NCBI RefSeq assembly: GCF_000013605.1 | Contig: NC_007908.1 | Location: 2,542,001 to 2,606,000, forward strand | Source: Rhodoferax ferrireducens T118 | GTDB lineage: Bacteria; Pseudomonadota; Gammaproteobacteria; Burkholderiales; Burkholderiaceae_C | Direction of reading: 5' to 3' | DNA: 64,000 bases | Part shown: in pieces, positions 10,272 to 19,557 of the stretch | How the letters are laid out: each line of letters opens with the position of its first letter | Position numbering within the stretch: position 1 is the first letter of the stretch | Translations under genes and position numbers: made by a program | The notes under the pieces: generated by a model | What the model was told of the DNA's origin: nothing | What the model saw: only the letters and a program-made list of their open reading frames with translations | Database searches by the model: none

Positions 10272-11306
10272 ATGCACCTGAGTAAATTACAAACCCTGAC
10301 CGCTGTTGTGGCAACCGTGGGCGCCTTCATGAGCGCTCCTGCCCATGCGGGCAAGACCCTGGACGGCATCAAGGCCCGTGGCCAGGTGGTCTGCGGTGTC
10401 AACACCGGTCTGGCCGGTTTTGGTGCGGCTGACTCGGCGGGCAAATGGACTGGGTTGGATGTGGATGTATGCCGCGCCATCGCCGCCGCCACCTTGGGCG
10501 ATGCTGAAAAGATCAAATATGTGCCGCTCAATGCGCAGCAACGCTTCACTGCCCTGCAGTCGGGCGAAGTGGACGTGCTCTCGCGCAATACCACATTCAC
10601 CCTGACCCGCGATGCGTCTCTAGGCCTGCACGACACTGCAGTGACCTACTATGACGGTCAAGGCTTCATGGTGCCCGTCAAGAGCAAGATCAAGAGCGCC
10701 AAGCAGCTCAAGGGCCAAACCGTGTGTGTGCAATCGGGCACCACCACGGAAAAGAACCTGACCGACTACTCCAAGGCCAACGGGCTGAACATCAAACCGG
10801 TCGTGTTTGAAAAGCTTGAGGCCGCTGAAAACGCTTACTTTACCGGTCGTTGCATTGCCTACACAACCGACGCGTCTGGTCTGGCTTCGACCCGCAACAA
10901 GGTTGCCAAGGACCCCAAAGAACACATCATCCTGCCTGAACTCATCTCCAAAGAGCCTTTGGGCCCGATGGTGCGCCGCGGTGACGACGAGTGGTTTGCG
11001 ATTGTCAAATGGGTGATTTATGGCCTGCTCGAAGCAGAAGAGTACGGCATCACCCAAGCCAATTTGGAAGGTTTGAAGGCTACCAGCAAAGACCCCGTGG
11101 TGCAGCGCATCCTGGGCACCTCTGAAGACTCCGGAAAGCTGCTGGGTCTGAGCAAGGACTGGATGGCCAACGCCATCAAGGCGACTGGCAACTATGGTGA
11201 AATTTTTGAACGCAATGTCGGCCCCAATTCGCCTCTGGGCCTGCCCCGTGGCGTCAACAACCAGTGGAACAAGGGCGGCTTGATGTACGCCTACCCGGTG
11301 CGCTAA
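10272..11306 (+). CDS. Amino-acid ABC transporter, periplasmic substrate-binding protein (AapJ/BztA type)
   Basis: This 344-residue family-3 solute-binding protein binds polar amino acids in the periplasm and delivers them to the permease encoded just downstream. A Sec signal peptide ends at about APAHA-GKTLDG. Family blocks include GQVVCGVNTGLAGF, LDVDVCRAIAAA, RFTALQSGEVDVLSRNTTFT and VCVQSGTTTEKNL. The start at 10272 is preferred over an in-frame ATG at 10266 because GGAG at 10260-10263 is then 8 bases away rather than 2. It is the first gene of a four-gene rightward operon. Exact specificity (glutamate, general L-amino acids) cannot be told. Confidence 0.9.
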   Translation: MHLSKLQTLTAVVATVGAFMSAPAHAGKTLDGIKARGQVVCGVNTGLAGFGAADSAGKWTGLDVDVCRAIAAATLGDAEKIKYVPLNAQQRFTALQSGEVDVLSRNTTFTLTRDASLGLHDTAVTYYDGQGFMVPVKSKIKSAKQLKGQTVCVQSGTTTEKNLTDYSKANGLNIKPVVFEKLEAAENAYFTGRCIAYTTDASGLASTRNKVAKDPKEHIILPELISKEPLGPMVRRGDDEWFAIVKWVIYGLLEAEEYGITQANLEGLKATSKDPVVQRILGTSEDSGKLLGLSKDWMANAIKATGNYGEIFERNVGPNSPLGLPRGVNNQWNKGGLMYAYPVR

Positions 11307-11434
11307 AACGTTACCCGAGTACTAACCGGCGCCGCCTGATTTCGCCTGAGCGATTCACGCGGCGCTCTTTTTATGACGCTCTGTTCGGGTGCCCCTCTTG
11401 TTGTTTCAGGACGCACTGCAAATCGCAAAGCACA

Positions 11435-12610
11435 ATGAATTCAAAAAATCCTCCTAAAAAGAATAACTGGTCCTGGCGCAGTCAGGCCTTTCGAGGCCTG
11501 ATTTACCAGGTCATCGCCATTCTGGCTATCGGCGGCTTTGTCTGGTTTCTGGCCCACAACACCCTGCTCAACATGCGGGTGCGTGGCATCCAGAGCGGGT
11601 TTGACTTTCTGAAACAAGCGGCCGGCTTTGATATCGGCGAAAGCCTGTATCCGTTTGACTCGGCCCAACCGTACTGGCAAGCCTTCCTGGTGGGCGTCAC
11701 CAACACCCTGCGCGTGGCCGTGCTGGGCATTATTCTGGCCACCGTGTTAGGCACCCTGTTAGGCGTGGGGCGGTTCTCGCGCAATGCCTTGGTGCGCGGC
11801 CTGTGCCAGGTCTACGTGGAGCTTTTTCGCAACATCCCCGTGCTATTGCAACTGCTGCTGTGGTACGTGATCTTGACCGAGGTATTGCCCGCCGCATCTG
11901 ATGCCTGGGTGTTCGGCTCTTTTTTCTTGAGCAAAGGCGGGCTCAACTACCCGATTCCGGTGTGGTCTATCGGGCAATTGTGGGCCGCTTATGGTTTGAT
12001 CCCCGGTTTGGTTTTGGCCTGGGTTTACCGGCGCTGGGCCAAGCGCCAGTTTGAGGCGACCGGCCGGGTGCGCAGCATGGTCTGGATGCCGCTGGTGATT
12101 GTTCTTGCGGCCAGCCTGCTCGGATGGTTGCTCGGTGGCGCACCCACGGCATTGAACCGACCGTTCAAAGGTGATTTTTCGATTGAAAACGGGGGGGCGC
12201 TGACACCTGAGTTTTTGGCTGTGTTATTGGGTCTGACGCTTTACACCGCCTCCTTCATAGCCGAAGTGGTGCGCGGTGGCATCCAGTCGGTAGCGCTGGG
12301 CCAGAGTGAAGCGGCGGCCGCCTTGGGCCTGAGCCGCCAGCAGGAAATGCGCCTGGTGATGCTGCCACAGGCGTTGCGCGTGATCATCCCGCCGCTGACC
12401 AACCAATACCTCAATTTGACCAAAAACTCCTCGCTGGCGGTGGCCATTGGCTACCCCGATGTGGTCTCCATTGCCAACACCGCGCTCAACCAGACCGGCC
12501 GCGCGGTGGAGTGCATTTCATTGGTGATGCTGGTTTACCTGAGCACCTCACTGGGTACCGCCGTTCTGATGAACTGGTACAACAGCCGCTCTGCCATCAA
12601 AGAACGTTGA
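11435..12610 (+). CDS. Amino-acid ABC transporter permease (AapQ type)
   Basis: The 391-residue inner-membrane permease has an N-terminal membrane segment, a long periplasmic insertion and the His/Glu/Gln/Arg transporter TM1 domain. The EAA-loop block SEAAAALGLSRQQEMRLVMLPQALRVIIPPLTNQYLNLTKNSS (about 287-330) docks the ATPase. The start at 11435 gives the usual N-terminus for this subfamily; the frame is open further upstream into the preceding gene but lacks a sensible start. The large insertion before the C-terminal helices is characteristic of AapQ/BztB. It pairs with the next permease to form a heterodimer. Confidence 0.9.
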   Translation: MNSKNPPKKNNWSWRSQAFRGLIYQVIAILAIGGFVWFLAHNTLLNMRVRGIQSGFDFLKQAAGFDIGESLYPFDSAQPYWQAFLVGVTNTLRVAVLGIILATVLGTLLGVGRFSRNALVRGLCQVYVELFRNIPVLLQLLLWYVILTEVLPAASDAWVFGSFFLSKGGLNYPIPVWSIGQLWAAYGLIPGLVLAWVYRRWAKRQFEATGRVRSMVWMPLVIVLAASLLGWLLGGAPTALNRPFKGDFSIENGGALTPEFLAVLLGLTLYTASFIAEVVRGGIQSVALGQSEAAAALGLSRQQEMRLVMLPQALRVIIPPLTNQYLNLTKNSSLAVAIGYPDVVSIANTALNQTGRAVECISLVMLVYLSTSLGTAVLMNWYNSRSAIKER

Positions 12611-12625
12611 CCCTGGACCCACACC

Positions 12626-13729
12626 ATGACTGCAACTATTTTTCAACCTATTGCTGCGCGCCCTGCCCCGGTCGACACCGAGGGCCCGGTCGCCTGGGTC
12701 AAAGCCAATTTGCTGGCTGACTGGAAAACCACCCTGGCGACCCTGATCGTTGGCGGCGTTTTACTGTGGCTGGTACCGCAAATCCTGAACTGGGCGGTGT
12801 TCAAAGCCGCCTGGCTGCCCAACTATGAGGCCTGCCGCGCCCCCGGTGTGGGCGCCTGCTGGGGCGTGATCGCCGAAAAATACCGTGTCATCATCTTCGG
12901 ACGCTACCCGTTTGAGGAACAATGGCGCCCGCTCATTGCCACTGTGTTGCTCACCGGCTTGCTGGTGGCCAGTTGCGTGCGCATGTTCTGGAAAACCTGG
13001 CTGCCGCTGCTGTGGGTGGTCGTGCTGGCGGCATTTTTCACTCTGATGTACGGCAACTCGCTGGGCCTGACCCAAGTGGACACCGATCGCTGGGGCGGCT
13101 TGCCGCTGACCATTCTGCTGGCTTCGCTGTCCCTGGTGATGTCGTTCCCGATTGCACTGCTGGTGGCACTGGGGCGGCGCTCCAGCCTGCCCGCCATCCG
13201 CAGTTTTTGCACCATTTACGTCGAGTTGATTCGCGGCGTGCCGCTGATCTCGGTGCTGTTCATGGCCTCCTTCATGTTTCCGCTGTTCATGCCGCAAGGC
13301 TTCAAGATCGACGTGCTGATCCGCGTGCTGGTGGGCATCACCCTGTTTGCCGCGGCCTATTCGGCCGAGGTCATTCGCGGCGGTCTGCAGGCCATTCCCA
13401 AGGGGCAAGTCGAGGCGGCCGCCACCCTGGGGCTGTCGTACTGGCAAACCCAGCGCAAGATCGTGCTGCCACAAGCCCTGGCGATGGTGGTGCCGGGCAT
13501 CATGAACAACTTCATTTCCACCTTCAAGGACACCTCGCTGGTCACCATCGTCAGCCTCTATGAATTGACCGGGGCCATGAGCCTGGCGCTTAACTCCGAC
13601 TCCAACTGGCGCCCGTTCACGATTGAAGGCTACATTTTTATTGCCCTGATTTACTTTGTGTTTTGCTTCTCCATGTCGCGCTACAGCCACTGGGTGGAAA
13701 AACAAGTCAACAAAAGCAAGCTGCGCTGA
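12626..13729 (+). CDS. Amino-acid ABC transporter permease (AapM type)
   Basis: The 367-residue second permease starts 15 bases after the first one ends. About eight membrane segments are predicted. The EAA loop is GQVEAAATLGLSYWQTQRKIVLPQALAMVVPGIMNNFISTFKDTSL, the form seen in AapM/BztC. An N-terminal extension (residues 1-30) precedes the first helix, as usual in this subfamily. It should form the transmembrane channel with the AapQ-type partner and bind the ATPase encoded next. Confidence 0.9.
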   Translation: MTATIFQPIAARPAPVDTEGPVAWVKANLLADWKTTLATLIVGGVLLWLVPQILNWAVFKAAWLPNYEACRAPGVGACWGVIAEKYRVIIFGRYPFEEQWRPLIATVLLTGLLVASCVRMFWKTWLPLLWVVVLAAFFTLMYGNSLGLTQVDTDRWGGLPLTILLASLSLVMSFPIALLVALGRRSSLPAIRSFCTIYVELIRGVPLISVLFMASFMFPLFMPQGFKIDVLIRVLVGITLFAAAYSAEVIRGGLQAIPKGQVEAAATLGLSYWQTQRKIVLPQALAMVVPGIMNNFISTFKDTSLVTIVSLYELTGAMSLALNSDSNWRPFTIEGYIFIALIYFVFCFSMSRYSHWVEKQVNKSKLR

Positions 13730-13756
13730 AACCCTCTCACCCAAAAGAAAACAATC

Positions 13757-14515
13757 ATGTCCGAGTCCTCAACCCCACAACCCATCATCATTTTCGACAA
13801 GGTCAACAAGTGGTACGGCAATAACTTTCATGTGCTGCGCGACATTGACCTGACCGTGGCCAAGGGCGAACGCATCGTCATTTGCGGACCGTCGGGCTCG
13901 GGAAAATCCACGCTGATCCGCTGCATCAATCGCCTTGAAGAGCACCAACAAGGGCGTCTGGTTGTGGACGGGATCGAACTCGCTGACGACGTCAAGGCCA
14001 TCGACCAGGTGCGCAAGGAAGTCGGCATGGTGTTTCAGCAATTCAATCTGTTCCCCCACCTGACGGTCCTGGAGAACCTGACGCTGTCACCGATGTGGGT
14101 CGGAAAAATGCCCAAAAAGGAAGCCGAGGAAAAGGCCATGCACCAGCTCAACCGGGTGCGCATCGCCGAGCAGGCCGAGAAATACCCGCTGCAACTCTCG
14201 GGCGGCCAGCAGCAGCGGGTCGCCATTGCGCGTGCCCTGTGCCTCAAGCCCAAAATCATGCTGTTTGACGAGCCCACCTCGGCGCTGGACCCCGAAATGA
14301 TCAAGGAAGTGCTCGATGTGATGATCGCCATGGCCGATGAGGGCATCACCATGCTGTGCGTCACGCACGAAATGGGCTTTGCCAAGGCGGTGGCCGACCG
14401 CGTGATCTTTATGGATCAGGGTCAGATCGTGGAACAAAACAATCCGCATGACTTCTTCAACAACCCGCAAAACGAGCGCAGCAAAGACTTTTTGTCTAAG
14501 ATTCTGGGGCATTGA
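13757..14515 (+). CDS. Amino-acid ABC transporter ATP-binding protein (AapP/GlnQ type)
   Basis: The 252-residue cytoplasmic ATPase has Walker [11 protein letters not shown]-loop [17 protein letters not shown], signature LSGGQQQR, Walker [15 protein letters not shown] and the H-loop [14 protein letters not shown]. This is the full set for a polar amino-acid importer ATPase. It begins 27 bases after the second permease and closes the operon. A diverged dispersed repeat lies about 80 bases beyond the stop. Confidence 0.94.
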   Translation: MSESSTPQPIIIFDKVNKWYGNNFHVLRDIDLTVAKGERIVICGPSGSGKSTLIRCINRLEEHQQGRLVVDGIELADDVKAIDQVRKEVGMVFQQFNLFPHLTVLENLTLSPMWVGKMPKKEAEEKAMHQLNRVRIAEQAEKYPLQLSGGQQQRVAIARALCLKPKIMLFDEPTSALDPEMIKEVLDVMIAMADEGITMLCVTHEMGFAKAVADRVIFMDQGQIVEQNNPHDFFNNPQNERSKDFLSKILGH

Positions 14516-14592
14516 GCGCCGGGTCAGCTGATGGCCGGGCTCGGTTGACTGGCAGCAGGATCAAGCCGGCCCGCAAAGGTCAGCTGATATTA

Positions 14593-14655
14593 GCTATTAT
14601 TTTTATAGCAATACATCCTTATTTAACGGTGGCTAGAAGCCAAAAAGCCTTAAAC
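14593..14655 (+). repeat. Dispersed repeat copy B (diverged)
   Basis: GCTATTATTTTTATAGC is followed by ATACATCC..TTTAACGGTGGCTAGAAGCC, matching the palindrome plus GGGGGCTAGAGGCC plan with several substitutions. It lies between the convergent ABC transporter ATPase gene and the AraC gene and overlaps the last codons of the latter. A direct repeat GGTCAGCTGAT also flanks the gap (14522-14532 and 14579-14589). Confidence 0.55.
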
Positions 14656-15690
14656 TTTTTGGCAAACCGACATGCGGTACTGCCCTGGCCCCTGACCTTG
14701 CCAGCCCTTGAAGGCATGATGAAACGCCGGCGTATCCTGAAAACCCAGCAGATAAGCCACCTCGGCCACCGGCATGGCCGAGTTGCTCAGGTAATGGCGA
14801 GCCAATTCGTGGCGGCTGCTGTCCAGCAGCGTCTGATAAGCCACCCCCACATCCGCCAGGCGGCGCTGCAAGGTGCGGGTGGACAGGTGCAGGTCTGAGG
14901 CGACGCCGGCGAGTTTGACCGAACCGCTGCCCAGACGACCGGAAATACTTTGGCGCACCTGGGCCACGATGCCCACATCCTGCGGATAACGCGCTTGCAG
15001 CAAGGCTTCGGCGTGCTGCTGCAGCAGAGGCAACAGGGCTTTGTTGGCTTGCGGGATCGGGCAGGCCAGTACCGAGGCCGGAAAGACTGCCCGGTTTTCA
15101 GCCGCGCCCCAGCGCACACGCGCCCCACTCCACTGCCCAATGCGCGCCGATGTGGCGGCGTCGGTGACGTGCGTGAACTCAAGGTCAAAATCGATCAGGG
15201 GCTTGCCGATCAGCCACTGGGCGCAGGTTTGAATGCCAGAGAACACAGATTCCGCCAGCACACCGGCCATCGGATGCACGGCGCAGTCGTTGCGCCAGGC
15301 GTAAACCACCCTGTCTGCGTGCCGGGTGAAGCTGGAGCGGCCCAGGTCATGCACCAGCGACTCAAAACGCAGTACCTGTTGCAGTGCATCCCCCAGGGTT
15401 GGACAAGCCAGCAGCAAGATACCGTTGACGCCATAGGAGGTGGGTTTGACACACTGCCCCAGACGCCAGCCAAACAGCGGCCCACCCTGTTCACGGGCCG
15501 CCCGCAGCAGGTCCAGGTAGGCCGCTACCGAAACATCGTCATCGCCGATGGCGGTGCGCCCGAGCGTCGCCATCAACAGCGCATCATCCAGCCCCTGTGC
15601 ACGCGCTGCATCCCACAGCGTGTGGGCATAGGGCGCCACCACACGCGCGCTTGGAGCTGCGGCCGGGATTGAACAGTCGGTTAACGGCAT
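14650..15690 (-). CDS. AraC-family transcriptional regulator
   Basis: The 346-residue protein has an N-terminal arabinose-binding-like sensor half (about 25-205, with PTSYGVNGILLLACPTLGDALQQVLRFE) and a C-terminal double helix-turn-helix (about 250-340: ASDLHLSTRTLQRRLADVGV and VAEVAYLLGFQDTPAFHHAFKGWQGQGPGQYR). This is the layout of OruR/FeaR-like activators of catabolic genes. It is encoded downstream of the glycerate kinase gene on the same strand. Because a 21-bp-period direct-repeat motif, the usual AraC-type operator geometry, occurs upstream of that kinase and in the 19.25-19.65 kb gap, I infer that this protein controls both loci. The ligand is unknown. Confidence 0.9.
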   Translation of the reverse strand: MPLTDCSIPAAAPSARVVAPYAHTLWDAARAQGLDDALLMATLGRTAIGDDDVSVAAYLDLLRAAREQGGPLFGWRLGQCVKPTSYGVNGILLLACPTLGDALQQVLRFESLVHDLGRSSFTRHADRVVYAWRNDCAVHPMAGVLAESVFSGIQTCAQWLIGKPLIDFDLEFTHVTDAATSARIGQWSGARVRWGAAENRAVFPASVLACPIPQANKALLPLLQQHAEALLQARYPQDVGIVAQVRQSISGRLGSGSVKLAGVASDLHLSTRTLQRRLADVGVAYQTLLDSSRHELARHYLSNSAMPVAEVAYLLGFQDTPAFHHAFKGWQGQGPGQYRMSVCQKV

Positions 15691-15777
15691 CGCGCAATGA
15701 TAGTCGCGCGCCTTTGCATTGAAGCTTGAATTGCTTGGCCGCTATGGCTTCAACAAGTTCCAGCGCCTGCGCTGCAT

Positions 15778-17076
15778 TCAGGGCATTCTGTCGGCCGGAC
15801 CGGCGTCGATGACGATGGCCCGAAAGTCGTTCACATTGGTCAGGGTGGGCCCGGTCACCACAGAGTCACCCAGCGCCTGAAAGAACCCGTGACCATCGTT
15901 GTTGTCGAGACTGGCACGTGGATTGATGCCAAGGCCCCAGGCCCGAGCCAAGGTGTCGGGTGTGATGACGGCACCGGCAATTTCCTCGGCGCCATCAACG
16001 CCATCGGTATCGCCGGCAATGGCATGGATGGCGGTCAGTCCGTCGAGGGCAACAGCGAGCGCGAGCAAAAACTCCACATTGCGACCACCCCGGCCTGTTC
16101 CCTGCACCGTCACTGTGGTCTCGCCGCCCGACAGCAGCACACAGGGCGGTGTGAAGGGTTGACCGTGCAGAGCCACCTGCCGTGCGATGCCAGCCAGCGT
16201 CTTGCCAACCTCGCGTGCCTCGCCCTCCAGGCTGTCACTGAGGATGTAGCTTGCAAGGCCCGCGCTGCGGGCGACGCGTGCCGCAGCTTCGAGTGCCATT
16301 TGGGGCGCTGTGATCATGCGCGTCTCGCTTCCCACCAGCCGCAAGTCGCCAGGCTTGACGCTCTCGCCCTGGCCGGATTCCAGCATCGAGCGCACTGCGG
16401 GCGACAACTCAATGCGGTAACGATCAACGATGGCCAGCGCATCGGCGCAGGTGCTTGGGTCCGCCACCGTGGGGCCGGAGGCAATGTCAACCGGTGCGTC
16501 GCCGGGCACGTCCGAAATCAGCAGGGTGAGCAGTCTGGCGGGGTGGCAGGCTGCACCGAGCCGCCCACCCTTGATGCTTGAGAGGTGACGGCGCACGCAG
16601 TTCATCTCGGAGATGCTCGCCCCGCTCTTGAGCAACTGAACGTTGACGGCCTGCTTGTCCGCCAGCGTCAAGCCTGGGCCCGGTGCGACCAGCAGTGAGG
16701 AGCCGCCGCCGGAGATCAGTGCAATCACCAAATCGTCAGGGGTCAGGTCGCTCACGGCATCCAAGATGCGCTGGGTGGCAAGCAGACCGGCTGCATCGGG
16801 TACCGGATGCGCCGCCTGCACAATGTTGATTCGCTTGCAAGGCACTTCGTAACCATAGCGCGTGACCACCAGACCTTCGAGCGGACCGCTCCAATGCTCT
16901 TCCAGCGCCCGCGCCATGGCAGCAGAGGCTTTCCCCGCGCCGATGACGATTGTTCTGCCCTTTGGCTGTGCTGGCAAAAATAGCGGCAGGCACAGCGCCG
17001 GCTGCGCTGACGCAACGGCTGCGTCGAACATGCTGCGCAGCAATTGCCTGCGGTCGATCGGGGTTTCTGTTGTCAT
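15778..17076 (-). CDS. ttuD: Glycerate 2-kinase (MOFRL family, TtuD/GckA-like)
   Basis: The 432-residue protein phosphorylates D-glycerate to 2-phosphoglycerate (older annotations read hydroxypyruvate reductase). The N-terminal domain contains IVIGAGKASAAMARALE and IALISGGGSSLLVAPGPGLTL. The RRHLSSIKGGRLG block and the C-terminal MOFRL domain (CVLLSGGETTVTVQGTGRGGRN, GDTDGVDGAEEIAGAVI) are intact. The operator-like repeat lies 58-87 bases upstream of the start. Its product would feed glycerate into glycolysis, which fits a role in using a glycerol-derived carbon source with the operon at 19.6-24.5 kb. Confidence 0.88.
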   Translation of the reverse strand: MTTETPIDRRQLLRSMFDAAVASAQPALCLPLFLPAQPKGRTIVIGAGKASAAMARALEEHWSGPLEGLVVTRYGYEVPCKRINIVQAAHPVPDAAGLLATQRILDAVSDLTPDDLVIALISGGGSSLLVAPGPGLTLADKQAVNVQLLKSGASISEMNCVRRHLSSIKGGRLGAACHPARLLTLLISDVPGDAPVDIASGPTVADPSTCADALAIVDRYRIELSPAVRSMLESGQGESVKPGDLRLVGSETRMITAPQMALEAAARVARSAGLASYILSDSLEGEAREVGKTLAGIARQVALHGQPFTPPCVLLSGGETTVTVQGTGRGGRNVEFLLALAVALDGLTAIHAIAGDTDGVDGAEEIAGAVITPDTLARAWGLGINPRASLDNNDGHGFFQALGDSVVTGPTLTNVNDFRAIVIDAGPADRMP

Positions 17077-17133
17077 GTGCGTACTCTTTGATCAAGGGGC
17101 AAGGTTCGAATGAAGCAAAAAAGGTTTCGTACC

Positions 17134-17163
17134 TGGCGCGATCGGACAATTGGTTGGCGGCAT
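17134..17163. promoter_or_regulatory. Putative AraC-type operator, copy 1 (upstream of glycerate kinase)
   Basis: TGGCGCGAT (17134-17142) and TGGCGGCAT (17155-17163) form a direct repeat with 21-base periodicity, separated by CGGACAATTGGT. A near-identical block is at 19558-19587. Two half-sites two helical turns apart are typical of AraC-family operators. The site lies 58 bases before the glycerate kinase start, just past the thioesterase stop. Confidence 0.5.
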
Positions 17164-17165
17164 CA

Positions 17166-17978
17166 TCAACTGCGCTGACTGACGCACAGGCTCTGCGTGG
17201 CCCGGCCAATGAGCCCGTGTATATCGTAGAGCTTTGACTCGGCGAGGCCGCCACCGTTCGGGCCAAGGTAGGTACGGGCATCAAGGCAGATCCACTCGCC
17301 CTGAGGCCGACGCAAGAGATTGATGGTCAGGTCCGAATTGACGAAGCTGTAGCTTTTTAAATCGAGAATCGCGCTGATGCCATTGCCCGAATCAGCGGCA
17401 ACGGCGACGCGCTGGTAGACACTGGGTGCTTCGCTGCCGAGCAGCGGGTGGCGCAAGCGGAACCAGATGGCGCAGGGACCGTTGAAGAAGCGGCCGTGCG
17501 CGACGCGGGTCTCGACCAGGTCGGAGTAGCCCACATGCTTGCTGGCGAACGGGAACGTCGCCGCTTGCGACGCTTCGGGCCCCATCGGTGCCAGTGGCAG
17601 CGGGTGGCCCGGCAGGCCGTCGGGCAGTTGCAGGTCGTTCTCGCGCTGGGCCAGTGCCGTGAAGCGCGCGACTTCCTTCCCGCCAGCCAGGAGCCGCGCC
17701 GAGAAATGGCCGGCGTTGCGTCCGGCATAGTCGGTGGCGACCTCGACCGCGACCTCGCCAATTGGCACCGGACGCAGCAGGTTGGCGGTGAGCCGCGCGA
17801 TGTGGGTCAAGCCGTGGGCGGCGGCGGCGTGTTCAATGGCGCGGCACACCAGCGCAATAGGTGGCCCGGCGTGCTGGTGCGCGGGGTGCCAGGGACCGCG
17901 CGTGAGTAAGCTGGCATGGTAGGCGCCACTGTCCAACACGGTGTAGGCGCTGGCGGGCATGGCTGAGGTCATGGTCAT
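17166..17978 (-). CDS. Acyl-CoA thioesterase-like protein (double hotdog)
   Basis: The 270-residue protein resembles the thioesterase family with two tandem hotdog halves (TesB-like/4HBT_3). The first half contains GPWHPAHQHAGPPIALVCRAIE and VPIGEVAVEVATDYAGRNAGHFSARLL. The second half contains YQRVAVAADSGNGISAILD and the conserved SFVNSDLTINLLRRPQGEWICLDARTYLG, including the aspartate expected in the active site. It probably hydrolyses acyl-CoA in the cytoplasm; the substrate is unknown. It lies just upstream of the glycerate kinase on the same strand, with the operator-like repeat between them, so the kinase may have its own promoter. Confidence 0.75.
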   Translation of the reverse strand: MTMTSAMPASAYTVLDSGAYHASLLTRGPWHPAHQHAGPPIALVCRAIEHAAAAHGLTHIARLTANLLRPVPIGEVAVEVATDYAGRNAGHFSARLLAGGKEVARFTALAQRENDLQLPDGLPGHPLPLAPMGPEASQAATFPFASKHVGYSDLVETRVAHGRFFNGPCAIWFRLRHPLLGSEAPSVYQRVAVAADSGNGISAILDLKSYSFVNSDLTINLLRRPQGEWICLDARTYLGPNGGGLAESKLYDIHGLIGRATQSLCVSQRS

Positions 17979-18203
17979 GGGTTATTGAGGCTCGTGGAGC
18001 CCCCTCCTATGCGCACATTATCCCGTGAAGAACCGGCGGCGCGGGAGTATCAAGCAGCAACGAAGCTGATCCAGGCTATGTCTGCCGACATGGCATCTCC
18101 ACTGTCAAATAACATTTGTATTGGGCCAGCAGTTTTGAAACGCGGCCTGCGACCTCGACACCTGGATTGGCTCAGCCCCTCCCGAGGGCACACAAGACAG
18201 AAG

Positions 18204-18219
18204 CCCGCGCCGATGCGGG
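18204..18219 (-). terminator. Hairpin after the GDSL/PEP-CTERM gene
   Basis: CCCGC (18204-18208) pairs with GCGGG (18215-18219) over a six-base loop. Read on the minus strand it is followed by a T-rich stretch (CTTCTGTCTTGTG). It begins 24 bases beyond the stop of the esterase gene and is a plausible intrinsic terminator. Confidence 0.5.
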
Positions 18220-18242
18220 ACTCTCGTAAAAAACGATTCTGT

Positions 18243-19250
18243 TCAACGTTTGCGCCGGCGCGACGCGTACAGGCCAATCAAGGCGACTGCCATCAGTGCA
18301 GTCAGGGGTGGCTCGGGCACGGTTGTCGTGAAGCGGTCCCCGATGACTTGATGTGCGCTCGTCGTCGGATGCACGCTGTCCCAAAACAGGTAGGAGTCGG
18401 GGTTCGCACAGACCGCCACGCCGTTGAAACACGGCTGCGTCACGTTCGAGAGACCGTAGTCAGCGGGGTTGTTGATCAGACTGTTCAACAGGCTGAAAGT
18501 GTCAAACTCGAGAATATTGAGGCCGGGATCTGCTGCATTCAATGCGTCGGCCAACAAATGAAGCCCAGTGTTGAAACCCACGGTTATCCCTGTGAGTTGG
18601 GCCGACGCTGCTGCCCCTAAAGACAGTCCAAAAGGCGTCAGCCCTATGTTGGGCATGTTCGGCATCAGGATGGTACGGGCCCCGTCAAGGTACAGCTGCT
18701 GCGTCGCCAACTGCAGGTTGAACAACGCCAGGGACATGGCAGCCACAGGATCGGCTGCGGAATCGAGCGCCGAGAAAAGGTCGTTCGGTCCGGCCCAAAG
18801 CACGACCAGACTTGAGGGATTAAGACTGTGTAATGAAGTGAAATCGGCCACTTGTGCCAGCACGCCGGTGTTGCTGCCGGAAAATGCCGCAGCAACCAAC
18901 GGATTCGAATTCAACCTGAGGTAGTTCGTCGATCCCGTCTCTGCGCCCCCGTAGGCATAGTTACTGCCTCCGAGCAGCGACGGGGTCAACGAAAGCCCCA
19001 GATTGGCAGCCAGTCGCTCGACGGCGACGGGGCCGTTGCTGAAGCGCTGGGCATACGGAGCGGGTGGAAAGCCGTTCCCCGGCCCGAAAATGGCTTCAGT
19101 GTAGGCATAGGCGTTGCCACCGTCCGAGAGGCTGTCGCCGAAGACGGTGATCGACGTGTACGGCGTAGCCGCCGCCGCGACAGAAGCGCACGTGAGAACG
19201 AGTGTCAAGACGCCACGTAATATCTTTTCAAGCATTTTCCGCACCCCCAT
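18243..19250 (-). CDS. GDSL/SGNH hydrolase with PEP-CTERM sorting signal
   Basis: The 335-residue exported esterase/lipase-like protein has a signal peptide (about 1-28), block I FGDSLSDGGN with Ser40, the block III asparagine in WAGPNDLFSAL and block V DSVHP (Asp291, His294). The C-terminus is a textbook PEP-CTERM signal: VPEP at 311-314, a hydrophobic stretch and RRRKR at 331-335. Such proteins are processed by an exosortase and displayed or released at the surface, usually with exopolysaccharide. The start at 19250 has GAGG six bases upstream on the coding strand. No exosortase gene is in the window. Its promoter side faces the operator-like repeat at 19558-19587. Confidence 0.9.
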   Translation of the reverse strand: MGVRKMLEKILRGVLTLVLTCASVAAAATPYTSITVFGDSLSDGGNAYAYTEAIFGPGNGFPPAPYAQRFSNGPVAVERLAANLGLSLTPSLLGGSNYAYGGAETGSTNYLRLNSNPLVAAAFSGSNTGVLAQVADFTSLHSLNPSSLVVLWAGPNDLFSALDSAADPVAAMSLALFNLQLATQQLYLDGARTILMPNMPNIGLTPFGLSLGAAASAQLTGITVGFNTGLHLLADALNAADPGLNILEFDTFSLLNSLINNPADYGLSNVTQPCFNGVAVCANPDSYLFWDSVHPTTSAHQVIGDRFTTTVPEPPLTALMAVALIGLYASRRRKR

Positions 19251-19477
19251 TCAAGTCCTCGGTCACAGCGAACGGCACGCCCCGTTGGCACGAGCACATT
19301 CCTGAAGGAATTGCGACACATCATTCGCAATTCGTCAAACATGCGCAAGATTCAGGCCAAATGCAAAAAATTGTTAGATTTCAAGGGCTTGCGGGAGATA
19401 CTTCCGAGGTCACGCGGCGAACTGTAAAGTAAACCGACGTCGGATCAATAGTCCGTCATAGCGGCCAATAGATGCAA

Positions 19478-19533
19478 AATAAATAGCAGCTCACCCATAT
19501 TCAACGGGGGCTAGAGGCCTAAAACACATAAAG
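19478..19533 (+). repeat. Dispersed repeat copy C
   Basis: Sequence AAATAAATAGCAGC..CATATTCAACGGGGGCTAGAGGCCT..AAAACACATAAAG carries the full core and the flanking CATATT. The core and flanks match copy F at 52948-53009, read in reverse, almost base for base. It sits in the promoter gap between the GDSL esterase and the ADPS-like operon. Confidence 0.75.
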
Positions 19534-19557
19534 TTCGAACAGCGTAGTGGTCAAACC

